NCBI GenBank assembly: GCA_963932465.1
Contig: OZ010791.1
Coordinates: 150,271,915-150,335,914, forward strand
Reading direction: 5' to 3'
Source: Maratus speciosus
Lineage: Eukaryota; Arthropoda; Arachnida; Araneae; Salticidae
DNA: 64,000 bases
The position numbers and the translations under genes were made by a program. This document shows positions 23,556 through 34,206 of this stretch, piece after piece (position 1 is the stretch's first letter; each line of letters starts with the position of its first letter). The notes under the pieces are model-generated. The model ran no database searches. It was given only the letters and a program-made list of their open reading frames with translations, and was not told where the DNA came from.

Positions 23556-25097
23556 GGGTCATTCCACGTAAAATGAGCAAAAATTAAAAAAAAAGTCGTT
23601 GCCACATACTAACCAGTTTTAATAAAATTCGATGCAGAGGTTCAATTCATATTCAAGTAATGCTCTGCAAAATATCTTGACAAAAATAATTTTCTTTAGC
23701 AGTTTTGGACATTTAAAAAACTTGTGATATAGAATGACACGTGCGCAATCGTCCAAAGTTGCAACTTTGAAGTTATGTATCTTGAAAACTATTTAACAGA
23801 AAGGAATTTTATTTATAGTTTTGTAACTTCTGAAATATTATCTTCCTATTTATTGAGTAATAATAATCTAGTAACACCATGATTATTTATAAATTGGTCG
23901 TAAAAATTAAAAATTTGTAAATTTTGAGAAAATTAGAAACGTTATAAAAATCAAAGGAATTAAAATATTTCTGTTAAATTAATGCCTGATGTAGTATGAC
24001 ATATGGAGATTGAATTCCCCAAGTTTGAAAGTCGTCATTTATTTCCTTCATTTAAAAAAAACAAACTTAGAAACTTTAAAAAAATTACAAAATCATGATT
24101 TTTATTCTTCTGTATGAGCAAAAAAATAAATAAAGGACAGGTTTAACATTAACAATATTACACAGACATAAAGATTAATAAGTCCATGATATGCTAAAAA
24201 AAAAATTCAAGATTGCCTTTTGATTAATAACATAACCAAAATGGGTTCAAAATAGTAATGTTTGCTACATTCCATTCGCTATTCCTTTTTGAATTCGCGC
24301 GCTTTTCTTAAAATATTGCACGATTTCATGGGAAAACAAATTTAGTGCTGCCATCTAGTTTTTTTTTTTTTATTTGGATTTAGAATTAATATATAGTTTT
24401 TTGTTCTACTCAGTCATTTCTTTCTACTTTAATTTAAAATACTCTTGAAGCAAAAATAAACTGAAAGCAAGAATAAAAGTTTCTATGTTTAAAATATACA
24501 CTTTTATCTACAATATCAAATAATTTAAAAGTTTAATAAAGCTTTCCTTCACTTAAAAAGAAGTGATAGGAATATTGCATTTTACCCTCAACATTTTTTA
24601 CTATTTATTTATTTTTTCTCATTAAGGAATAAAAAGGCAAGAATGAAACTTTCGATATTTAAAATATATACTTTTGACTATAAGGTCAAGCAATTTTAAC
24701 CTTGTCGGAGCTGTCCTTTATCTGTAAAGGACCAATAGAAATATTGCATTTTTCCCTCAAAAATTTTCAAATTTTTTTTTTCTCAATGCGGAATAAAAAT
24801 ACAATTACTAACTTACGCCAATTTTTTTATTATTATTCATTCCTAATTATAGTTAATTTTTAATATAGTCTTTCCATTCCTAAGGCTAATAATCGAAATT
24901 GAAATTTTAAGCATGTAGACAAAACCTCGATTTTGCATCCACTTTTAATGTAAATTTTAATACTTAAATAAACAAGCCTGAAATATATTATTTTACATTT
25001 ACTCATGAATAGATATGATCTACTTATAGACTGATTTTCATTAAAATCTGTGACATGTCTGCCACAGCTGATTTGCTCATTTTGCATGGAATGACCC
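23556..25097 (-). mobile_element. Family C 1.54 kb TIR element, single copy
   Basis: The ends GGGTCATTCCACGTAAAATG and CATTTTGCATGGAATGACCC are inverted repeats, flanked by AATA at 23552-23555 and 25098-25101. It aligns in reverse to each half of the dimer at 18000-21042, including GTCTGCCACAGCTG near the right end and a long shared interior. No transposase frame is visible. Confidence 0.85.
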
Positions 25098-25105
25098 AAT
25101 AGCAC

Positions 25106-25303
25106 AACTTCGGGAAATTCAGTTCAAAACGCCAAATATGACAGCGTTTTTTGCAATATATTCTGCCTTTATAAAAAAAAATCGACAAACACGGCACATT
25201 ATATAGTTTCTGAATAAGAGAATCTGCCAATTCGATGTGTTTCAGATCAAAAAAGACTTTAAAAATGAATCAGAAAATAAGCAGTTTGGATTTGAGTACA
25301 CCC
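25106..25303 (-). mobile_element. Family B MITE, copy B3 (half)
   Basis: Only the half containing TTCGGGAAATTCAGTTC through GGATTTGAGTACACCC remains. It abuts the AATA flank of the family C element. The other half is not present on the far side of that element, so truncation preceded or accompanied the insertion. Confidence 0.7.
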
Positions 25304-25789
25304 TAGTATTTTCAGAACTTTGTCTTATCATAAAAAAATATTACAATATGCCGCTTTGAATACACTATAACTAATTACAAAAAAGCAAATTCAAAATTAG
25401 AACGGCCTAATTCTAAATTGAAAATACCATTTTTTTTTTCAAAGCACAAAATGAGATAAAACTTAACTGCCATATTAAGCCATATTAGGTATTTAACTGC
25501 AAACATTTAAATACAAATTTATGAATTAACTGATGATTTATAATTTTCTTTTCTTTTCTTTTTTAATTAGAAGTGCAATTTTCTCGAACAATCCCAGAAT
25601 TCATTAAACAATGTAAAAAGTATTCATATTGTAATACAGAGGTGACTTTATAATAAGCTGATAATTTTTTGATTAGAAACTAAACGCATATTTTGAGGAA
25701 AACATCATGCTGGAAAATGTTCGTAAGTATAAGATATTATATTTGAAAAATTAAAATTGTCTGATCAGTCCCAGTAACACGAGCATGGA
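25304..25789. other. AT-rich sequence, no gene seen
   Basis: No coding or repeat signal recognised. Confidence 0.4.
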
Positions 25790-26640
25790 GAGCCCTCCCC
25801 TTTTGTATTTGGCTTCCAGCGTCCATGTGTTACAGCAATTCTAATATTCTTAGTCATGTGTACTCATCGACTGATATGGAGAAAAACGGAATCAAAAAAA
25901 CCACTGGAACTTACCGCACTGCGAAATCGGCATAGCAGGTTTCGAAAAACTATACTCGTGAAAAGAATCAGAATGGAAAAAAATATCAAAGAAAAAGAAT
26001 GTAACGAGCCACCCTGCATCATTAGCAACCCTGCTACCGCGACCGGCCCTTTAATTAGCCATCCGCTGGAGAAAAGAGGGGATATACAAAACAAGAAAAA
26101 AATGTAGCATAGAAAAAAAAAAGGTTCGGCATCCGCTTCGATCGCAATCGCGCGAAAAAAAAAAATCTTGCGAAAAAGTTTTTCCCGAATTAACGAGCCC
26201 ATCCCCGTGCACGCCTGCGTGCCACCCCTTGAGCGCAAACAGTGACCCTAACCCATTGATCAGCAGAGAGCCGCGGAAGGGAAAAAGTTTTTTTTTTCCC
26301 CTGTAGAAAAGATGGGGGAAGAAATGTTGGGAGGGACACGCAGGAAGAGTGAAGTGATCGAGATGGCGTGACAGATTTGGCAGTAAAGCGCCTTTTCTGG
26401 ATGTGGGAGTAGAGGGGAGAGATGGGGTGGCATAAGAAGTGGACTCAAGCGCGCGCCTCTTTAGCGGATATATATGTCACTCTTTTCGTTTCCGCAATAC
26501 GTCAGGTTTCAGATGATGAATGTGGGTGGAGAGTTTCTGGGAGATAGAAAACCGAGGCGATGTTTGAGAAATAAAGTGCATTTGTCAGTGGGAGTCAGGT
26601 GTTAGGTGAAGGTTACCCAGCAATCCTGTTGATTGCTCTA
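25790..26640. promoter_or_regulatory. GC-richer unique island, possible promoter or first-exon region
   Basis: Contains CpG-bearing phrases (GCATCCGCTTCGATCGC, CCGCGGAAGGG, AAGCGCGCGCC) not seen elsewhere in the window, and a TATATATGTCAC stretch near 26470. Open frames on both strands (25856-26107 plus, 25864-26238 minus) are not convincing. A strong donor/acceptor pair was not identified. Confidence 0.25.
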
Positions 26641-26963
26641 AGCTAGGAAAATTATGGAAATCCTGCCTTTTTCTCATTTCCTTCCGAGCATATAAATAAG
26701 TATTAACAGGTTGTTTTCGGAGTATTTGTCCACTAAACGGCGAAAAAAGTATATCGATTCTCTTCTTTGCTTCCTCACTTGTAAAGAAAACTCTCTAATT
26801 ATCGATTATTAGGGGATCTAGGAAAATTCTTATCAACTTCAGAATAAATTACTAAAGATTTAAATATTGCTCTGAAAATTTTCACTCGATATTTTGAAAC
26901 TCTTCTAAAATCTCGTAATACTAATTGCTGTTTCTTGATTTGTTCACAGTATAAATATAAATA

Positions 26964-28191
26964 CAGTTGGCTCTCTGTTTAACGACTTTCAAGGAAACTC
27001 GAAAAATCGTCCTTAAATAGAGATCGTCCTTAAACAGAATTTGTGGAAAAATAATATTTGAAAAACATTTCCCTTCACACTTTACAGGTACACACCTTTA
27101 CAATACCAATACACTTTACTGTCAATACCTTTCTGAATATATTGGCGTGTTTAGAATTGTTTTATTTATTTATTTAAATTTATTTTGTTTTCTTTCTTTC
27201 TTATTTTATTGATACGGATAACGAATATAATAATTCATATTTCTATTGCACAAATACAAATTACATTAATTATACTGCATACAATGTTACTTACAGTGCA
27301 ATAAAAATATTTATAATACATTTAATTAAACAAATTAAGTTTTTAAAAAATCAAAAAGTGTTGATTGTTTCAATGATGGTCTAGTTTTTAGTATCCTTGC
27401 TTCAAACTTTTCAAGAACTTTTCAAGAAAACTTTTCAAGGTTGAATGAGTCATCTTCCATATTTAATGGAACAATGTACTGGCCTGCAGGGCAGTCTATC
27501 CAGAGCAGAATTTGCATCTGAGTAAGGAGGTGGTGTCTCGCTTTCTGTATCATGAGCATCATCACCATCTTCTGCATCTGAAGTTAAATTTTCATTTGCG
27601 ATGTCTTCATAAATTTTCTCTAAATTTCTGAAGTTGGTCATTATAAAAGTCTTCGTCACAATCGATAGAATCTTTTACTGAAACATCTTCATCACCAATA
27701 AGACTGTTCCATTCTTCGGTGATGATATCTTCTGTGTCGAGTTGTGCATCTGTTATAGCCATTTGTTCTTGAATGACAATTCCAGATGCCCAAAAGCAGT
27801 TTTCAATTGTGCAAGGAGAAACTTCTTTCGAGGCTGATGTAATCATGTGCATAACTCCCAAAATTGTAAATTTTTTAATTTCATTTTTATCAGAAAATTA
27901 TTTAATTTCCTAATTAAGGATTTTCGGTAATATTCTTTTACGCTACAGAGGATTCCCAGGTCTAATGGCTGCAACTTACTTGTATAATTAGCGGTAAAAA
28001 ATGAATTGACACATTTGTAAGTCCTGGAATATACAAAATATACCTGGAAAATACGTGAAAATCGTCGTTAAATAGAAACAATTTCGTCTTTAAATAGAGA
28101 TTTTTTTACTTAAAGGAGCCGGGACCGCAAAAAATCGTCCTTAAGTAGAGATCGTCGTCAAGTAGAGCGACGTTAAACAGAGAGATCACTG
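26964..28191 (-). mobile_element. Tigger/pogo-like DNA transposon, internally deleted
   Basis: The terminal phrases CAGTTGGCTCTCTGTTTAAC and (inverted) GTTAAACAGAGAGATCACTG lie inside TA dinucleotides (26962-26963 and 28192-28193). Subterminal repeats of AATCGTCCTTAAATAGAGATC occur at both ends. This layout, TA target, CAGT start and repeated subterminal motif, is that of Tigger/pogo elements. At 1228 bp it is shorter than an autonomous element and keeps only the C-terminal part of the transposase on the minus strand. Confidence 0.8.
27450..28015 (-). pseudogene. Tigger/pogo-like transposase remnant (DDE_1, C-terminal part)
   Basis: Reading the minus strand from about 28012, the phrase FFTANYTSKLQPLDLGIL appears. 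It matches the conserved FLPPNTTS.LQPLDQGI block of DDE_1 (Tigger/jerky/CENP-B-like) transposases. It continues CSVKEYYRKSLIRKLNNFLI; after a one-base frameshift near 27880 it resumes as ILGVMHMITSASKEVSP and CTIENCFWASGIV, the expected C-terminal alpha-helical segment. A further shift near 27620 leads to an acidic tail (MTNFRNLEKIYEDIANEN). The N-terminal DNA-binding domain and the first catalytic acidic residues are absent. The enzyme would have cut and joined DNA at TA sites; this copy cannot be functional. Confidence 0.75.
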
Positions 28192-28193
28192 TA

Positions 28194-28854
28194 TATAGTT
28201 TTTGAAATTTTTAAAGCGCAAGTCCTATATGGCTCTTTTCTGAAAACTATGGGAAGAAGTGTGCCATCACAAATAAAAAGATTGTTCATCATGCACACCA
28301 ATTCCAACACAGATTGAGGTAAATATGCAATACTGTTATCGCATTCACATTTTGAAGATGTTAGTGAGAAAAACAAACAATTTTTCCTGACGAAAAGGAA
28401 AAAAAATTTATTTTACACCATGAGAACCACATTAGCAACAATGACATCAAAAATATCAGTGAATACAGGATCGTGCAAATGAACAAATGTGATCGCAGAT
28501 GTCTACAATGAATGAGAAATTAGGTTCCTGAGAAATTAGGCTAATAGATAGTTATAATCAATGTCAATCTTCAAACTGATAATGAGTTTCCATAAATGCA
28601 AGGCCTTTTTTGTTTTCCACATATTGTTGTCCAGAAATGCAGATCACATGGAGAGTTTTAGAATAAACTGGCCAAAAACCAATACTTATCTTCCATCTTT
28701 TTATTCATTAAAAAGAGCATTCTGCATGTGTTCGATAGAATTCGAACTCAGAGTTCTAGCAGACAAAGCATGTTCAAAGTTCTAGACGAAACGGATAGTC
28801 TGTGAGTAAAGTCTTCACAAGCTGCCCATCATTAAACTTTAATGGTCTGAAATT
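28194..28854. other. AT-rich sequence, no gene seen
   Basis: The short frames at 28173-28376 (minus) and 28561-28785 (plus) show no recognised motif. The first overlaps the Tigger-like end. A remnant of a terminal region for the Tc1-like relic could lie here but I cannot define it. Confidence 0.35.
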
Positions 28855-29885
28855 TCATGCCATAAAACCTAATAGACATATGATAACTAATAGACTAATA
28901 GATTCTGCCATAAGTGTAGCAACTGATAAACTAAAAAGTTCGGTAGTATTTCGAGACGGCTGAAGTCGCCTTTCGGACATGTCCCAAACATTCTCTGTTG
29001 GAGCTAGATCTGGTGAAATAGCAGGCCATGGAAGGACATATCCTTTTAGGACATTGTTACGAGTGTCGTGCAGTATGTGTCGGAGCGTTATCTTGCTGAT
29101 AAATAGCACTGAAACGACTTAATAGCATAGGTCGTATCGCCGGCTCCAAAATGCCGTCTACGTATCTGTGATCCATTAGGGTACCTTCAAGCACGAGTAA
29201 AAGAGATCAACTGTCCCAGAAGATCGCTCCCGAGAATGTCACCCCAGGTGTTATGGCAGTGTGCCGCTCAGTAACAAATGCAGGTTTCGACCGCTGACCT
29301 CTCTGTTTTTATACACAGACATACGGTAATCACCAGCACCGAGAGAAAAGCGGGATTCGTCACTGAATAACAATTTTCTCCAATCAGACATTGCCCAGCT
29401 TCCTAAACACCAATCCAGACAACACCGCCTATGTTAAAGGGTTAGGCAGATCTCACACTGAACATAGACAAGTGACAAAAACGTAAGACAGGAGACAAAT
29501 TCTAATGTTCAAACCGGTTTCTTCTTTGTTAACAGGGTGAAATGTCTCTTGACTCACGACTTTTTGTCGCTTGTCTGGTCAGTGTGCGATCTGCCTTAGC
29601 AACTACCTAAATGGACCTATATCAACTGGCAAATGGCGTCGAATAGTTGATAGTGACATTGTGGGTGTAGATGTGGCTGCTCTTCTGATTGCTCAATCCT
29701 CTCATACATTTGTGTCCCGGAGGTGTCAAGAGCCACTATAGCGGCTGGCCGTGCCTTCTCTGATCCTCTGATGCCAACACCGCAGAACTACAATATCGCT
29801 TCGACCAAAATACTGGTTGATACGTCTGTTGGACCAACCCGCTTTTCTGAGGCCTATAGTTCGGCTCCTTTCGAAGTCGAACCTC
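28855..29885 (-). pseudogene. Tc1-like transposase pseudogene
   Basis: Read on the minus strand, with several frameshifts and stops, the full order of a Tc1-like transposase is visible. An N-terminal helix-turn-helix part (GLRKAGWSNRRINQYFGRSD, then RCWHQRIREGTASR and MSLSTIRRHLP) comes first. Next is the first catalytic Asp in LLFSDESRFSLGAGDY at about 29345-29390, then QRSKPAFVTERHTAITPGV. The second Asp is in YQQDNAPTHTARHS at about 29070-29110. The final Glu is in WPAISPDLAPTENVWD at about 28975-29020. The catalytic triad is therefore recognisable but the frame is broken at least six times. A 151 bp MITE (29445-29595) is inserted between the DNA-binding and catalytic halves. Cut-and-paste transposition at TA would have been its role. 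Terminal inverted repeats were not identified. Confidence 0.85.
29445..29595. mobile_element. PIF/Harbinger-like MITE inside the Tc1-like relic
   Basis: The termini GGCAGATCTCACACTGA and TCAGTGTGCGATCTGCC are 17-bp inverted repeats with one mismatch, flanked by TTA (29442-29444 and 29596-29598). The second inverted block, AAGTGAC versus GTCGCTTG, extends the pairing. A 3-bp TTA duplication is characteristic of PIF/Harbinger MITEs. Removing it restores the Tc1-like coding alignment. Confidence 0.8.
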
Positions 29886-31794
29886 TGTTCGTAGTGCTGT
29901 CAACAAAGTCTTAAAAGTATCATTCTTTCAAGTCGCATGTATCAACCATGGTAGTCCAGCTCTAATTATCCGTGAATTGGAGTACCATCTTTTTTAAATG
30001 CTGCGTGCTGCGAAATTTAAATGCGCATTGCACAATCCCCCATTGGTCAGTGGTTCTGAAATGTTAATCATTCATATAACCCATCAAATCACATCAGCAC
30101 GCCAAATTTCGTAACTATGGCTCAATTCTTTCTGGGTGCATATATTTTTTTTGCAACCGAGTATATTTCCTATTCAGTGGGTATGTCATCAGCATCATCC
30201 GCAGATATATGAGGTGTTCATGGTGCAAGAATTTTGTCTTATAATTAACCATGATACTGTTTTTCTACGTAGAAGTGAACACAAGTGTTTCAACACAGGC
30301 ACAAAAGATGAAAAACATTATTATTTGACAGTCGCAGCGCAGGTTTGTTCAGTGAGAGTGAGGCACACGTGTTTTACTGATCGGAAGACTGGATCCGTGT
30401 TTCTCATTAGAGCCTTGTAACGTCAATAAAATCTAACTTAAGGAACTAATCGTGAATCTTCAAGGAAGAGAACTTAAGTTCATTTTCTACATTTTTCTAT
30501 TGACGACACGGACACACACAGCAAGCACACATACATTTCTTGACACAGAAAAATTAATCTTTTAACTTCTTGAGGAACGGTTCGCTCCACCAGCCGAAAC
30601 TGATAACGACCGCCTTCGGTCGCGTCAAAACAGCATCTTCTCATCCACGGGCCCTTTTGAGAGTTCAGTTTATTTTTTGGCTACCCACGTGGTATCTTGA
30701 TTCATCTTATCAACAAAGTTTCAGTTCTTACAAGTGCCAAGTGAGCACTTTTCAATTATTTACATCATTAAATTCAGTTTACAAGTTCCATCTGGATTTT
30801 GTGAAGCACTGACATGTTAAGTTATAGTTTAGGCATCTGGAGATCCCAATTAAAAATGTTTATTACTTTACGTGGTCATCTGGTTTTTGCATGAGCTTAG
30901 ACATACACGTCACAGCCTTTTCAAAAGCACACCGACTCATTGCATCGAACGTAGTTGAAGAGAACTTGTTGTAGGCCAAGTGATGTATTTTTAGTATGAC
31001 TTCTATACTAATAGTGTTAACATCACAGCAAATACTTCGATGAGTTTTTGAATATTCTCCTTTTTCCTTTACCAAGTACTTTTAATGATAGAAGAATTAA
31101 ACATCCAATGACTGAAGGTATTTTATCGATCTAGCTGGGAGGAAGACTGGCACATAGAAGCAGAATATAGTTTTTCGATGCTTAAATTTTCATCTGATTG
31201 GCCACTCCGTTTCATCAGCACCAGGATAATATTGTCATTAACCACACTATCGTGAAAACCATGATACTCATTAATTACATATAGTACAGAATACTTCTCT
31301 TCGATAGCTTTTGAAGGAATCTCATATTGTTTTCCCCTTCTTTATTTCTTTTGTTCCAAAACAGAAGACAGCGCTATACTGAAGAATGTTAGTCTTACAG
31401 CGAAGACTAACCGTTATCGTAAGTTTATGATGATATCAGATGGAAGTTTATTTCAGATTTAGCATTTCAGATAATTGTTGACAAAAATCCAGGTTTCAAT
31501 ATCCTAGAATATTAAAAATAAATACGGAAAAAAGAGCTCTGCAAATGTTGAAGACCGAATAGCTTTTATTTATTGTAAAGACAGACATGAAAAATGTAAA
31601 TACCAGAGACGGACCCGATCGGTATGAGATGTTACGAGTTCGACGTACAGAGAGAATGATTGAGTTGTCAGATATTATTACGATTGAGTTGTCAGATATT
31701 GTGTCGAGACAAAATCTTTGTACCCTGGACATTATAATCCCAAAGATATAATCACTTACAGGAAACTTTGAATTACAGCTTAGACAAGCAACCG
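29886..31794. other. Unique sequence, no gene recognised
   Basis: Moderately AT-rich. A 94-codon frame (30136-30420 plus) and a 78-codon frame (31496-31732 minus) have no recognised motif. A hairpin GTTAGTCTT-ACAGCG-AAGACTAAC lies at about 31388-31411, and a direct repeat GATTGAGTTGTCAGATATT at about 31653-31697. Confidence 0.35.
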
Positions 31795-31798
31795 TTAA

Positions 31799-32234
31799 GG
31801 TTGTTCTTAACTGCTCTGCTCAACAAGCGCAAAACGTTTTGACACATTTACAAATTCATTTTTTAACGGAAAGGTATAAAATTGGAAAGCCTGGCCATGG
31901 AAGCGATTTGGACTTGAACTGCACTTTCCATTTTTTGATCAATCAATTACCTATTGGGTTATAAGCAATTTCGATCACGTGACAAACATGTTTTTCGCCC
32001 GCTCTTGAGTGCTCTTTCTTCCTTCGAGCGGAAATTTGGTTCAAAACACCCACTTTGACACTATTTTCTGAAAGAACTATTGCGTTTGAAAAAAAAAAAA
32101 AAAAAAAAAAAAATGGAAAAAATAGCTCAATTACATAGTTTCTGAGCAATAACACCAGCTAGTTTCATGCATTTTCGAACAAAAATAAATTAAAACTTAT
32201 GTCAGAAAGTTGCCCTTTTGGATTTGAGAGCTCC
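31799..32234 (-). mobile_element. Family A MITE, copy A7
   Basis: A 436 bp copy flanked by TTAA (31795-31798 and 32235-32238), starting GGTTGTTCTTAACTGCTC and ending TTTGAGAGCTCC. It carries CTGCTCAACAAGCGCAAAAC, GATCACGTGACAAAC and an A run at 32091-32113. Confidence 0.85.
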
Positions 32235-32393
32235 TTAATTGGAATATAAAAATTTTAACGTACTAATACGAATGGCAAAGCTGCGTAATGGGAAAAATTA
32301 TATTTAGAAGCAGCAACGTAAGGCATTAATCAATGCCTGACACCGACTTTAATATAAACAGGATAAATTTTCGAGACCGAAAAAGCATTTGGA

Positions 32394-33528
32394 CAGTAAA
32401 ACCTGTAAAGTTGACCACCTGTCTATGTTGACCACTGTTGTCAGGAACCAAATTTATCCTATACAAAACTATAAGACAAACCCTTTGTAATTTGACTACC
32501 TGTCTATCTTGTATCTTGACCACTGAAATTATTCAAATTTGGCCAGAACTATTATAAAATGCCCATCAAAACCCTTTATAACTTGACCATCCAAATAGCT
32601 AACAAATCATGAATTGAAAAAAAAAAAAAAAAAATAACTATCAACGAAATTTTTCTATTTTTTTTTCTTTCTTTTTAACTAGAATTTTTAAAAGGGTGAA
32701 ATAGTTATTAACTTGGGAAATGCTTTTAGTAGTGATAGGTGTAAGTAAATAATTCAAGGCTTATCTATTCTTACATTGTTGCTCTTGTGGATTTGTCTTT
32801 TCAACCCCTCCCCGCTCCATTCTTTGATTCTAGATTTCTTTCTCCTATTTCCCATTCTCTTATTATTCCTTCCCTTCTTTCAATAACCCCAGCTGCTAGT
32901 TGGTAGGCAGAAATATTCCACCAATTGCAATAGTTTGTGGCAATTGTTATACAGTTAAGAAAATTATTTGTGATAATGGTGAATTACTCTAGGACTGTGT
33001 TATAGTACAGAACATTGGGCTTATGCAATGTCCAAAAATCAGCTTCAAATTACAATAACAGTTTTTTTTTTTTTGAAAAATAGGTAATGTAATTGACAAT
33101 GTTTATTTTAAAATTTTAGAATGTGTATGTGTCTTAACATGTGGAAAAAATAAGTGTTTTTCTTAAATATTTTTTTTATAAATTATATGTAATAACTAGT
33201 ATAGTTTGAAGAATCACTAATTGGCAGTATATTGATTGACTGTTTTTTTCTAAATTAGTAGTAATACTAATTGATTTTAAAATTGATACACAACTATTAA
33301 TTCATTCTTGTAGTTAATCTTTTCTTTTATAAGGTGTTAGAAATATGCATGGTAATACAATATTATTTTAAAGCCCTGTCAATAAATAAAATATTTTTGG
33401 GGAAAAATGATATGGTATGAATATTACGTAAAAAAAAAAAGAAAAAAAAATTAAAATTATCATCACCCTTTATAAGTTGACCACTGAAGTGTGGTACCGC
33501 AAGTGGTCAACTTACACAGGTTTTACTG
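32394..33528. mobile_element. Tigger/pogo-like non-autonomous element
   Basis: The ends CAGTAAAACCTGTAAAGTTG and (inverted) GTGGTCAACTTACACAGG-TTTTACTG are inverted repeats; the right side is followed by TA. The subterminal phrase TTGACCACTG occurs at both ends and repeats at the left. The CAGT start, TA target and repeated subterminal motif are as in pogo-type elements. The 1.13 kb interior is AT-rich and non-coding. The left TA has changed to GA. Confidence 0.7.
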
Positions 33529-34045
33529 TAATATGTCTATCAAACTAAGCATTAACAATAAGTGTTTAAATTACTGCTGCAAAAAGGCATGTGGTCAAAG
33601 AATATCTGTTTTTATATTTGTTAGCGGGGAAGGAAGTGTGCACACACAGTGAATGATTTAAGGATGAGAAAAATATTTGTTTTTGATGTATTTTATTGAG
33701 GGTGTGCTCAAATCCGAACTGCTTATTTTCTGATTCGTTTTTAAATTAACTTTTGTTCTGAAAATCCTCAAATTGGCAGATTATCTTATTCAGAAACTAT
33801 ATAATGTGCCGTGCTTGTCAATTTATTAATAAAGGCACAATATATGGCAAAAAATGCTGTCATAGTTAACGTTTTGAACCGAATTCCCCGAAGCGATAGT
33901 ACTGGAAATAAAAAAAATGGTCATATCGAGAAAATAATTGTTTTTGTAAATCAAGTTCTAATTAATTGAGCGAAAAATGAAAACACACGGCCGCTTATAT
34001 ATCTCTTCAAAAATCACATCAGAAATTTTCATGTTTTAACTTTTA

Positions 34046-34170
34046 GGTAGCTTTCTTTACAAAAAAGCTACCTATTGCAGCCGTTCGGAGGAAAGCGATT
34101 TCAAAAAATTTTGGTATATTTTCATCGATCATGACCCCCAGACCCCGAAACCACCCTCCGTTCAAAATTG

Positions 34171-34206
<36 letters not shown>

